Shown here one piece after another: positions 47,733 to 57,180 of a stretch of 64,000 bases of DNA. The position numbers were made by a program, and so were the translations under genes. The notes beneath the pieces are model-generated. The model had not been told where the DNA came from and searched no databases. It worked only from the letters and a program-made list of their open reading frames with translations. Source of the DNA: Manihot esculenta (lineage: Eukaryota > Streptophyta > Magnoliopsida > Malpighiales > Euphorbiaceae); assembly GCF_001659605.2 (NCBI RefSeq), contig NC_035162.2, positions 30,384,153-30,448,152 of the forward strand, read 5' to 3'. Each line of letters begins with the position of its first letter. The first letter of the stretch is position 1.

Positions 47733-47980
47733 GCTGAGTTGCTTAGCCAGCAGTTTTGTATCCCTTAGTCAGCATTTTGGACAGGTGTTATCACCAGATC
47801 ATGTCCAGAAGTTGGCCACGTCTCTCCTGGTTTATTTGCTGAGTTTGAGCAGCTCATGCAGAGTGTTTTGATCGTTCACAAGGGTTTGAAGGTTTTGAAG
47901 TAAAAAGAATGAGCTTTGTGAGGGTGAAGAAGAGTTGAGCCGTTTTCCTTTGTTTAGATCACTCATCTTCTTGTTCCAGG

Positions 47981-47988
47981 AGGTAAGT
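47981..47988 (+). other. Splice-donor-like sequence 1 in LTR
   Basis: CAGGAG followed by GTAAGTGA. The position is conserved as AG-GTAAG in B, F, H and (reversed) A, D and E, although the surrounding LTR sequence differs. Confidence 0.5.
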
Positions 47989-48269
47989 GATGTTCTTGAA
48001 TATGTTTTTATGTTTTCTGAAGGTTTTAGGGGGATTTGTGGAAGGAGATGTTGCTTAGGTTATTCATGATAGTTTTGATGCTTTATGCATGTATACATGT
48101 TTATGTGTTATGTTTGATTTGTTGTTTGGGGTGATTAGATAGTTTTTGACCCCTCTGATCATATACTTGAGTATATGTGAGTTGAGTAGAGGAGGTAGGT
48201 AGGTTTGGAGAGATTGAAGGGAAGGAGAAGATGGTTTGCCGTTGAAGCTGAGTTCTGGATGAACTGAGG

Positions 48270-48430
48270 TTCGGCAGCCGAAGGTTCATTTGGCCGCCGA
48301 ACCTCTTGCATGGTGGCTTGGCTGCCACAGCCTGTTTTGCATGTTCGGCTCTGTTTGGGGGATTCGGCCGCCGAAGGTGCCGCCGAAGGTGCTTGAGTTT
48401 CGTCTCTGGAAAGGACATTCGGCCGCCGAA
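48270..48430 (+). promoter_or_regulatory. Dyad cluster 2 in element C 5' LTR
   Basis: Exact TTCGGC-N-GCCGAA sites lie at 48270, 48363 and 48418, with a near match at 48290 and an extra GCCGCCGAAGGTGC unit. The 3' LTR has one more 12-bp unit (CCGAAGGTGCCG) here. Confidence 0.6.
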
Positions 48431-48658
48431 CCTGCCGCCGAAAGTGTCCTGTCCAGCTTTCTTTTGCATGCTTTGCATGGATAGTTGAGTGAGTTTAAGG
48501 GGATTCTTGGGGAAGTTAGGGGAGTTATTTTTAAGCTAGTTTTGGTCCCTCATTTGAGTCTATCTGTATAGGTACAGACCAGAGGAACCAGAGAGAGCAG
48601 CAGTGAGTACTGCTCCAGAGGTTCAGAACCTGCAGAGTCAGTCAGTCCAGATAGCCAG

Positions 48659-48666
48659 AGGTGAGT
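48659..48666 (+). other. Splice-donor-like sequence 2 in LTR
   Basis: CCAGAG followed by GTGAGTGG. GAGGTGAGT is kept in all LTRs of the window that cover this point. Confidence 0.45.
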
Positions 48667-48832
48667 GGAACTAAACTTATGACTTTTAATTGAACCACAA
48701 ACTGCTTTTAGCATATCTCATGCATCATGTTTATGCCATAGGTTGACTGCATTAGTATTCACGAATATGTTGCATTGCATCGTTATTTGGTGATGTGAGT
48801 GAATGCTGAATGATCCAATAGTCTCGGACAGG

Positions 48833-49020
48833 AAGTCCAGGAGCCTTTGACTACGCCCTGGCAGGTATAGCAAGTCCAGGAGCCTTTGACTACGCCCTGG
48901 CAGGTATAGCAAAGTCCAGGAGCCTTTGACTACGCCCTGGCAATGGTAAGTACAGAGGTGTTATATACACATATACATATATGACAGGAAGACCAGGTGC
49001 TCGATTCTACGCCCTGGCAC
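48833..49020 (+). repeat. Hairpin-unit array in element C 5' LTR
   Basis: Three units of about 40 bp (CCAGG, about 16 nt including GACTACGC, CCTGG) and a fourth unit with GATTCTACGCCCTGG. Each can fold with CCAGG/CCTGG arms. Equivalents are 41813-42006, 56053-56247, 58568-58726, 8873-9052, 16548-16724, 30740-30885 and 40066-40207. Confidence 0.75.
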
Positions 49021-49123
49021 AGAGTTACTGGGACTATGTGGTGACAGGTTTACTCTTGATGTGGCTTGTCTGTGATATGGTGCATTCCATGAGATCATAT
49101 TTTACTGAGATGTTTTACTGTTC

Positions 49124-49175
49124 TACTCACTGGGCTATAGAGCTCATCCCACTCCCTTAACCCCAGTTTTGCAGG
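49124..49175 (+). promoter_or_regulatory. Cross-family conserved LTR block ending in TTTTGCAGG
   Basis: ACTCACTGGGCT, a short AT-rich step, GAGCTCATCCC, CTCCCTTAACCCC, then an acceptor-like TTTTGCAG (AG at 49173-49174). It is recognisable in every LTR here, in both orientations, while the flanks are unrelated. The role is unknown. Confidence 0.55.
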
Positions 49176-49619
49176 TTCAGTGTACAGTATACAGGGACAG
49201 TCCAGCAGAGTACAGGAAAAGTAAAGAGATCTGTAATAGCTTAAAGTGGACATGTAATAGTAAAGAGATGTAATAGTTGTTGCTTGACCTAGTGATGTAT
49301 GTTTTGTACATGATCTGTATATGTATATATGTTTTCCTGTATGTGAAAACCAGGCTTAACAGGTATGAGTTAACCCATCTAGAGCAAGCTCTAGTCAGGG
49401 ATACAGAGTACAGAGTATATGAGTACAGAGTACAGAGATAGTGCATGCACAGGTTAAGCCTTGGTTCATAAAAGAGTTTTATTTTCACAGAAAATGTATG
49501 ATCATGTATAAGGATTACAGGTACACAGAGAGTATAGCAGGCTTGCTACGGGTTCTGGCGGCCTTAAGCCGACCTGAATCCTAGCGCCGGTGACGGTCCA
49601 TTTTGGGGTCGTTACAGAT

Positions 49620-49631
49620 TGGTATCAGAGC
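49620..49631 (+). other. Element C primer-binding site
   Basis: TGGTATCAGAGC, complementary to the initiator-Met tRNA 3' end, 3 nt after the LTR. Confidence 0.95.
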
Positions 49632-49814
49632 CCTAGGTTCACATGATCGGACCTATAGAGACAGTGTTAGGCTCAGACAGGTTAGAAGTGGTCAAGCACA
49701 ATAGGAAGTCATGTCCACTAGGATAGGGTCTTGAGTCCTATCTGCTATGATATGCCATGAGTGTTGCATGTGTATGATTGATATGTGATGTTATGTGCTA
49801 AAGTGGTATGTTAT

Positions 49815-49829
49815 ATGTTGTGTTTCCAG
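49815..49829 (+). other. Splice-acceptor-like tract before gag
   Basis: TATGTTGTGTTTCCAG ends 7 nt before the gag ATG. Comparable tracts (TTTTTCAG or TTTTCAG) lie 7-12 nt before the ATG in A, B, D, E and F. Confidence 0.5.
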
Positions 49830-49836
49830 AGTAAAG

Positions 49837-51984
49837 ATGCGAGGAACTCGTCGATCAGCTCGATTGACTGGAGTCCCACCAGAGAATGAGAGACCAGCTG
49901 CTCGTCCTCCTGCATTGCCAAGGGCAAGGTCTCAGAGATCTAGCAGGGAAGGTACGTCAATAGACCCGAGAAGGTCTGTCGACGAGAGCAGAAGAGGAAC
50001 AGCTAGGGGAGGAAGATCAGAGGAAAGGAGGGAAGCGATGGAGATTGATCAGTCTAGAGATGACAGCATGGGTATAGGCAGTTTTGAGGAAGGTATGGGA
50101 GAGTCGCAGGGAGGTGCTCAGACCTCAGGTTTTGGCTATCCAGAGTATCCGATGGGAGGTATGTCGGAGTACTCGAGTTTTGTGCCATATCCTCCTTATA
50201 TGCCTTATATGCCTTATCCTTACTATCCACCATATCCTATGTATCCCTCTTCCCCTACCCATCCAAGTGCAACACACCTAGAGCCAAATGAACCAGTACC
50301 ACCAGCAGAACCAGTAGCCCCTGTTGTTGATAGACATGAACCTAGCTCATCTGGAGGTAAAGTCCAAATGACGGAGTACTTGAAATTGGATGCTCCTAAA
50401 TACAACACAGGAGATGATCCATTTGATTACCTCAGAGTAGTTAGGATGATAACCAGTGAATTGGGAGCAGATGATAGGAGAGCCATTGAGATGGCAGGTT
50501 TCACATTAAAATGCAAGAAAGCCAGAGAATGGTTTAAGAATTATATGGAGCCTAGAATGGACAGCATGTCATGGGGAGAGTTCGCCAATGAGTTTGCAGG
50601 GTGGGCTTTTCCTGACAGTTCGAGGGAGATGAAAGTAATTGAATTTGAACAGTTGAGACAGACAGATGAGATGAGTGTTGATGAATTCACAGATAAGTTC
50701 CTGGATCTGCTTCAGTACGTGGGTCAAGCCTATGATACTGATCAGAAGAAAGCAAGGAGATATACTATGAGACTGCATCCCAGGTATGCTTCCTTGATTC
50801 TTCCAGCAGAACAGGAGAGTTTCCATACCATAGTAGACGCAGCAAGGAAAATGGAAGCTAGTGCCAATATTCAGAAACAGTCAAAGGCACAGGCTTCGGG
50901 TTCTAAAGCCCCCACTCCAAGTAGTAAAAGATGGGATAGAGCAAAAGGAACAAAGAGTAAGTTCTGGAGTAAAGTCAAGTCAGGTCTGGGAATAGGTAGT
51001 GGCTCAAGCTCTGGCACAGCTCCAGTCTGCAGACGATGCGGAAAACTACATGGAGGAGTTTGTCGGTTGGGATCTACAGCTTGTTTTCGATGTGGACAGG
51101 AAGGGCATATTGCTCGGGATTGTCCGCAGATGACTTTTGTACCATCCCAGCAGATGAGTTCAGGCAGTGTGGTACAGCCAGTTGTACGGCCAGCAGCTCC
51201 AGTCATGCCTCAGACTAGTGGCAGAGGTAGAGGGAGAGGGGTAGCCTCTACTTCAGCAGCAGGTTCCCGAGGTGGAAATCCGGTAGCCCCAGCACGGATT
51301 TTCACAGTGACACAGGAGGAGGCTAACACGTCGAACACAGTGGTGTCAGGTAATCTCATCATTGGGTGTTCAGATGTGTATGCTTTGATGGACCCCGGTG
51401 CTTCTCATTCCTTTATTGCTTCGAGAGCCATAGAGAGGTTGGGTTTTATCAGTTTTGAGTTAGAGTATCCTCTCTGGGTCAGTGGACCTAGATGTGACCC
51501 ATCAGTGGCAGTGTCAGTCTGTCGTTTCAGTCCAGTATTCATAGAGGGTAGATGCCTTCCAGCTGACCTTGTGGTTCTAGACTTGACAGATTTTGATGTC
51601 ATTCTAGGGATGGATTGGCTATCTGCATATAGTGCTACGTTGGACTGTCGAGAGAAGTTAGTGAGTCTCAGAGACCAGGATGGGTCAGAGTGTGTCTTCA
51701 GAGGAGACAGGAGAGGTACACCCAGAGGTATGATTTCAACCCTTCAGGCTCATCGTTTGCTTAGGAGGGGTTGTCAGGGGTTTCTAGCTCATGTGAGAGA
51801 GCTAGACAGTCAGGTGAGGGAACCAGCCACAGTACCAGTAGTCCGAGAGTTTCTCGATGTGTTCCCAGACGATTTGCCAGGACTACCACCTGATAGGGAG
51901 ATAGGGTTTGAAATTGAATTACTGCCAGGTACCAGACCTATCTCTATGGATCCCTCAGACTTTGTATCGACTACAGACAGTTGA
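49837..51984 (+). CDS. Element C Gag-protease frame, ended by a deletion frameshift
   Basis: The ATG is the same [14 protein letters not shown] start as in all copies. The product is Gag plus an aspartic protease, which would form the particle and cut the polyprotein. A Pro/Tyr-rich N-terminal part ([17 protein letters not shown]) precedes the capsid region (about residues 175-360). Two zinc knuckles follow: [12 protein letters not shown], and [14 protein letters not shown] at about residue 416. An Arg/Gly stretch leads to the protease with DPGA at about residue 519 and ILGMDWL. A 133-bp deletion at about 51947 then shifts the frame and a stop follows at 51982-51984. Gag and protease are probably complete, so this copy could still supply Gag. 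Confidence 0.85.
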   Translation: MRGTRRSARLTGVPPENERPAARPPALPRARSQRSSREGTSIDPRRSVDESRRGTARGGRSEERREAMEIDQSRDDSMGIGSFEEGMGESQGGAQTSGFGYPEYPMGGMSEYSSFVPYPPYMPYMPYPYYPPYPMYPSSPTHPSATHLEPNEPVPPAEPVAPVVDRHEPSSSGGKVQMTEYLKLDAPKYNTGDDPFDYLRVVRMITSELGADDRRAIEMAGFTLKCKKAREWFKNYMEPRMDSMSWGEFANEFAGWAFPDSSREMKVIEFEQLRQTDEMSVDEFTDKFLDLLQYVGQAYDTDQKKARRYTMRLHPRYASLILPAEQESFHTIVDAARKMEASANIQKQSKAQASGSKAPTPSSKRWDRAKGTKSKFWSKVKSGLGIGSGSSSGTAPVCRRCGKLHGGVCRLGSTACFRCGQEGHIARDCPQMTFVPSQQMSSGSVVQPVVRPAAPVMPQTSGRGRGRGVASTSAAGSRGGNPVAPARIFTVTQEEANTSNTVVSGNLIIGCSDVYALMDPGASHSFIASRAIERLGFISFELEYPLWVSGPRCDPSVAVSVCRFSPVFIEGRCLPADLVVLDLTDFDVILGMDWLSAYSATLDCREKLVSLRDQDGSECVFRGDRRGTPRGMISTLQAHRLLRRGCQGFLAHVRELDSQVREPATVPVVREFLDVFPDDLPGLPPDREIGFEIELLPGTRPISMDPSDFVSTTDS

Positions 51985-54602
51985 ACAAGGTCACTATCAA
52001 GAATAGGTATCCCTTACCTCGGATTGATGATCTATTTGACCAGCTAGCTGGAGCAGGTTGTTTCTCAAAAATAGATCTGAGATCTGGGTATCATCAGTTG
52101 AGAGTCAGAGAGGCAGATGTGCCTAAGACAGCTTTCCGGACCAGATATGGGCATTATGAGTTCTTAGTACTGCCGTTCGGGTTGACTAACGCCCCTGCAG
52201 CATTTATGGATCTCATGAACAGGGTATTCAGTGAGTTTCTGGATCACTTTGTCATTGTGTTTATCGATGATATCTTAGTGTATTCCAGAGATGCAGAGGA
52301 GCATGCCCAGCATCTGAGGATAGTTATGCAGACACTGAGAGAGCATGGGTTATATGCCAAGTTCTCGAAGTGTGAGTTTTGGTTACGGAGCATTGCCTTC
52401 TTGGGACATGTGGTATCAGCAGAGGGTATTGAGGTAGACCCCAAGAAGATAGAGGCTGTAGCTAACTGGCCTAGACCCACGACAGTGACTGAGATTAAAA
52501 GCTTTCTGGGACTGGCAGGTTACTACAGGAGGTTCGTTCAGAACTTCTCAAAGATAGCAGCTCCTATGACCACATTGACTCAGAAGAACCAGAAGTTTAT
52601 CTGGTCAGACCAGTGTGAAGAGAGCTTTGAGGAGCTCAAGAGGAGATTGACAACAGCACCAGTGTTAGCTCTGCCTGTCAGTAATGAAGAGTTCACAGTG
52701 TTCTGTGATGCATCTCGAGTGGGATTGGGTTGTGTATTGATGCAGAGTGATAGAGTAATAGCTTATGCTTCTAGACAGTTGAAGAAGCACGAGTTGAATT
52801 ACCCTACCCATGACCTAGAGATGGCAGCAGTTATCTTTGCACTTAAGATGTGGCGGCATTACCTCTACGGGGTTAAATGCGAGATCTTCACCGATCACAA
52901 GAGTTTACAGTACATCTTAAGTCAGAGAGAGCTGAATTTGCGGCAGAGAAGGTGGGTTGAATTGCTCAGTGATTATGATTGTAAAATCCAGTATCATCCG
53001 GGTAAGGCGAATGTTGTCGCAGACGCCCTAAGCCGGAAGTCACTAGGCAGTTTATCCCATATAGCAGCAGAGCGGAGACCAGTTGTGATGGAGCTTTATA
53101 AGCTCTTTGACGAGGGATTACAGCTAGAGTTGTCTGGTACAGGTGCGTTGATAGCACAGATGAGAGTGACACCTGTGTTTCTGGAGCAGATAGCTCAGAG
53201 ACAACATGAGGACCCTGAGTTGATGAAAATTGCCAGGACTGTTCAGTCAGGCAATAGTGTAGAGTTCAGATTTGACAACAAAGGGATCCTTCGCTATGGG
53301 AGTCGACTTTGTGTACCAGATAGGGGCAGTGTGAAGGAAGACATTATGAGGGAAGCTCATAATGCGAGGTATAGTGTTCACCCAGGAACCACCAAGATGT
53401 ATCAGGATTTGAAAAGGGTCTATTGGTGGCCAGCCATGAAGAAAGAAGTGGCGCAGTTCGTGACAGCCTGTGAGGTTTGTCAGAGGGTGAAATTAGAGCA
53501 TCAAAAACCAACAGGAATGCTTAACCCATTACCGATTCCAGAGTGGAAATGGGAAAACATAGCCATGGATTTTGTAGTGGGTTTACCAGTAGCGTCCAAC
53601 AGGATAGACTCGATATGGGTGATTGTGGACAGACTCATGAAATCTGCTCATTTTCTTCCCGTACGGAGTAACTATTCTGTGGATAAGCTGGCACAGGTCT
53701 ATCTGGATGAGATAGTGAGATTACATGGAGTTCCAGTGTCTATAGTTTCAGACAGAGGACCTCAGTTTACCTCCCGCTTTTGGCGGAGTCTGCAAAGTGC
53801 GATGGGAACGAGATTGGATTTTAGTACTGCTTTCCACCCACAGACTGATGGACAGTCAGAAAGGACCATCCAGACCATAGAGGATATGCTTCGACTATGT
53901 GTGTTAGACTTTGGCGGTTCTTGGAGGCAGCATCTACCTTTGGTGGAGTTTGCCTACAATAACAGCCATCATGCGAGCATCGGGATGGCTCCTTATGAAG
54001 CTTTGTATGGGAGGAAGAGCAGATCCCCTGTTTGCTGGGAAGAGGTAGGAGAGAAGGCTCTTGCAGGGCCAGAGTTAGTAGACATTACCAGTAGAATGGT
54101 GCCCATGATCAGAGAGAGAATCAGAACAGCTCAAAGTAGACAAAAAAGTTATGCAGACGTTCGCAGAAAGCAATTAGAGTTTCAAGAGGGTAATTGGGTA
54201 TTGCTAAAAGTGTCTCCAATGAAAGGAGTGGTTCGTTTTGGAAAGAAAGGTAAATTGGCTCCACGGTACATTGGACCCTTTGAGGTGTTACAGAGGATTG
54301 GAAATGTGTCATATAAGCTGGATTTACCTGCTTCTATGGAGAGGATTCACCCAGTCTTTCATGTTTCTATGCTACGGCAGTTTGTGTCAGATCCGAATCA
54401 GGTTCTGAGTGAGCCTGAGGTGGAGATTCATACGGATCTCACCTATATAGAGCAGCCAGTGCGGATTCTGGACACGCAGATCAGACAGCTAAGGAACAAG
54501 GAGATTCCGATGGTGAAAGTGTTGTGGAACCACCATAACCTAGAAGAGTGCACGTGGGAGACGCGGGAGTCTATGCTCCAGCAGTATCCATATTTGTTTT
54601 AA
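51948..54602 (+). pseudogene. Element C RT-RNase H-integrase-chromodomain frame, no start of its own
   Basis: It is open for about 884 codons but detached from Gag-protease by the 133-bp deletion, which also removed the first conserved RT block ([12 protein letters not shown] region). No ATG stands at its head. Residues are counted from 51948: RT FIDD at about 105-108; RNase H FCDAS with Asp at about 253 and FTDHKS; the integrase HHCC finger (HNARYSVH and CEVC); catalytic Asp about 540, Asp about 601 and Glu about 637, i.e. D-D-35-E; a GPF module (YIGPFEVL); and a chromodomain ending QQYPYLF. Chromodomains of this clade are known to steer integration to heterochromatin. Confidence 0.9.
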
Positions 54603-54643
54603 GGTTAGTTTCCTCCTTGTGTTTTGTTTTTTGTGTGTTTTAG

Positions 54644-54680
54644 GAACATCCGAGGACGAATGTTCTTAAGGAGGGGAGAA
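54644..54680 (+). other. Element C hairpin and polypurine tract
   Basis: GAACATCCG and CGAATGTTC (54644-54665) form a stem with one mismatch and loop AGGA. AAGGAGGGGAGAA (54668-54680) abuts the 3' LTR. Confidence 0.85.
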
Positions 54681-56841
54681 TGTAATACCCGGCTAGAGTC
54701 CGGCACCGGAATTCCTGTTGTCTGGTGGAATCCGGGGTGCTGGGATTGATTTTAGTTTTCTACGTGTTATGATGTGTTTTACGGTGTAAGTTATATAGTC
54801 TTGAGTTGAAATGAACCAAGGCAGAGGAGCCAAGTTCGGCCGCCGAAGATAAGTTCGGCCGCCGAAAGTGCCCAATGTTTGGCTTTCGAAGTTCAGATTC
54901 GGCCCCCGAATGTTGCATGGTTTTGCATGCGATTCGGCAGCCGAAGCTGAGTTGCTTAGCCAGCAGTTTTGTATCCCTTAGTCAGCATTTTGGACAGGTG
55001 TTATCACCAGATCATGTCCAGAAGTTGGCCACGTCTCTCCTGGTTTATTTGCTGAGTTTGAGCAGCTCATGCAGAGTGTTTTGATCGTTCACAAGGGTTT
55101 GAAGGTTTTGAAGTAAAAAGAATGAGCTTTGTGAGGGTGAAGAAGAGTTGAGCCGTTTTCCTTTGTTTAGATCACTCATCTTCTTGTTCCAGGAGGTAAG
55201 TGATGTTCTTGAATATGTTTTTATGTTTTCTGAAGGTTTTAGGGGGATTTGTGGAAGGAGATGTTGCTTAGGTTATTCATGATAGTTTTGATGCTTTATG
55301 CATGTATACATGTTTATGTGTTATGTTTGATTTGTTGTTTGGGGTGATTAGATAGTTTTGGACCCCTCTGATCATATACTTGAGTATATGTGAGTTGAGT
55401 AGAGGAGGTAGGCAGGTTTGGAGAGATTGAAGGGAAGGAGAAGATGGTTTGCCGTTGAAGCTGAGTTCTGGATGAACTCAGGTTCGGCAGCCGAAGGTTC
55501 ATTCGGCCGCCGAACCACTTGCATGGTGGCTTGGCTGCCACAGCCTGTTTTGCATGTTCGGCTCTGTTTGGGGGATTCGGCCGCCGAAGGTGCCGCCGAA
55601 GGTGCCGCCGAAGGTGCTTGAGTTTCGTCTCTGGAAAGGACATTCGGCCGCCGAACCTGCCGCCGAAAGTGTCCTGTCCAGCTTTCTTTTGCATGCTTTG
55701 CATGGATAGTTGAGTGAGTTTAAGGGGATTCTTGGAGAAGTTAGGGGAGTTATTTTTAAGCTAGTTTTGGTCCCTCATTTGAGTCTATCTGTATAGGTAC
55801 AGACCAGAGGAACCAGAGAGAGCAGCAGTGAGTACTGCTCCAGAGGTTCAGAACCTGCAGAGTCAGTCAGTCCAGATAGCCAGAGGTGAGTGGAACTAAA
55901 CTTATGACTTTTAATTGAACCACAAACTGCTTTTAGCATATCTCATGCATCATGTTTATGCCATAGGTTGACTGCATTAGTATTCACGAATATGTTGCAT
56001 TGCATCGTTATTTGGTGATGTGAGTGAATGCTGAATGATCCAATAGTCTCAGACAGGAAGTCCAGGAGCCTTTGACTACGCCCTGGCAGGTATAGCAAGT
56101 CCAGGAGCCTTTGACTACGCCCTGGCAGGTATAGCAAAGTCCAGGAGCCTTTGACTACGCCCTGGCAATGGTAAGTACAGAGGTGTTATATACACATATA
56201 CATATATGACAGGAAGACCAGGTGCTCGATTCTACGCCCTGGCACATAGTTACTGGGACTATGTGGTGACAGGTTTACTCTTGATGTGGCTTGTCTGTGA
56301 TATGGTGCATTCCATGAGATCATATTTTACTGAGATGTTTTACTGTTCTACTCACTGGGCTATAGAGCTCATCCCACTCCCTTAACCCCAGTTTTGCAGG
56401 TTCAGTGTACAGTATACAGGGACAGTCCAGCAGAGTACAGGAAAAGTAAAGAGATCTGTAATAGCTTAAAGTGGACATGTAATAGTAAAGAGATGTAATA
56501 GTTGTTGCTTGACCTAGTGATGTATGTTTTGTACATGATCTGTATATGTATATATGTTTTCCTGTATGTGAAAACCAGGCTTAACAGGTATGAGTTAACC
56601 CATCTAGAGCAAGCTCTAGTCAGGGATACAGAGTACAGAGTATATGAGTACAGAGTACAGAGATAGTGCATGCACAGGTTAAGCCTTGGTTCAGAAAAGA
56701 GTTTTATTTTCACAGAAAATGTATGATCATGTATAAGGATTACAGGTACACAGAGAGTATAGCAGGCTTGCTACGGGTTCTGGCGGCCTTAAGCCGACCT
56801 GAATCCTAGCGCCGGTGACGGTCCATTTTGGGGTCGTTACA
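54681..56841 (+). repeat. Element C 3' LTR (2161 bp)
   Basis: It differs from the 5' LTR by about ten substitutions and one added 12-bp GCCGCC unit near 55590-55615. Confidence 0.97.
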
Positions 56842-56846
56842 GAATT

Positions 56847-57101
56847 CACCCGGTATTTCATGTTTCTATGCTACGACAGTTTGTGTCAGATCCGAATCAG
56901 GTTCTGAGTGAGCCTGAGGTGGAGATTCATACAGATCTCACCTATATAGAACAGCCAGTGCGGATTCTGGACACGCAGATCAGACAGCTAAGGAACAAGG
57001 AGATTCCGATGGTGAAAGTTCTATGGAACCACCATAATCTAGAAGAGTGCACCTGGGAGACGCGGGAGTCTATGCTCCAGCAGTATCCATATTTGTTTTG
57101 A
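56847..57101 (+). pseudogene. Element B gag-pol, C-terminal chromodomain part (beyond C)
   Basis: This continues B's frame after the GAATT duplication, from the HPVFHVSML motif through the chromodomain to TGA at 57099-57101. The domain itself shows no stop. It is cut off from the rest of the polyprotein by the 9.4-kb element C. Confidence 0.93.
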
Positions 57102-57142
57102 GATTAGTTTTCTCCGTTTCATGTGTTATTTGTGTGTTTTAG

Positions 57143-57180
57143 GAACATTCGAGGACGTATGTTCTTAAGGAGGGGAGAAT
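57143..57180 (+). other. Element B hairpin and polypurine tract
   Basis: GAACATTCG and CGTATGTTC (57143-57164) have one mismatch. The purine tract AAGGAGGGGAGAAT ends at the 3' LTR. Confidence 0.85.

Larger units (their letters stand above)
47468..49616 (+). repeat. Element C 5' LTR (2149 bp)
   Basis: It runs from TGTAATACCCGGCTAGAG to GGGGTCGTTACA. It contains the dyad clusters, donor-like sites, hairpin array and conserved block listed separately. Confidence 0.97.
47468..56841 (+). mobile_element. Element C: youngest Tekay-type retrotransposon (9374 bp), target duplication GAATT
   Basis: It has LTRs of 2149 and 2161 bp, an intact primer site and an intact purine tract. GAATT lies at 47463-47467 and 56842-56846. 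I count about ten substitutions between the LTRs and one 12-bp difference. It is complete except for a 133-bp deletion between protease and RT. It lies inside element B's pol in the same orientation. Confidence 0.97.
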
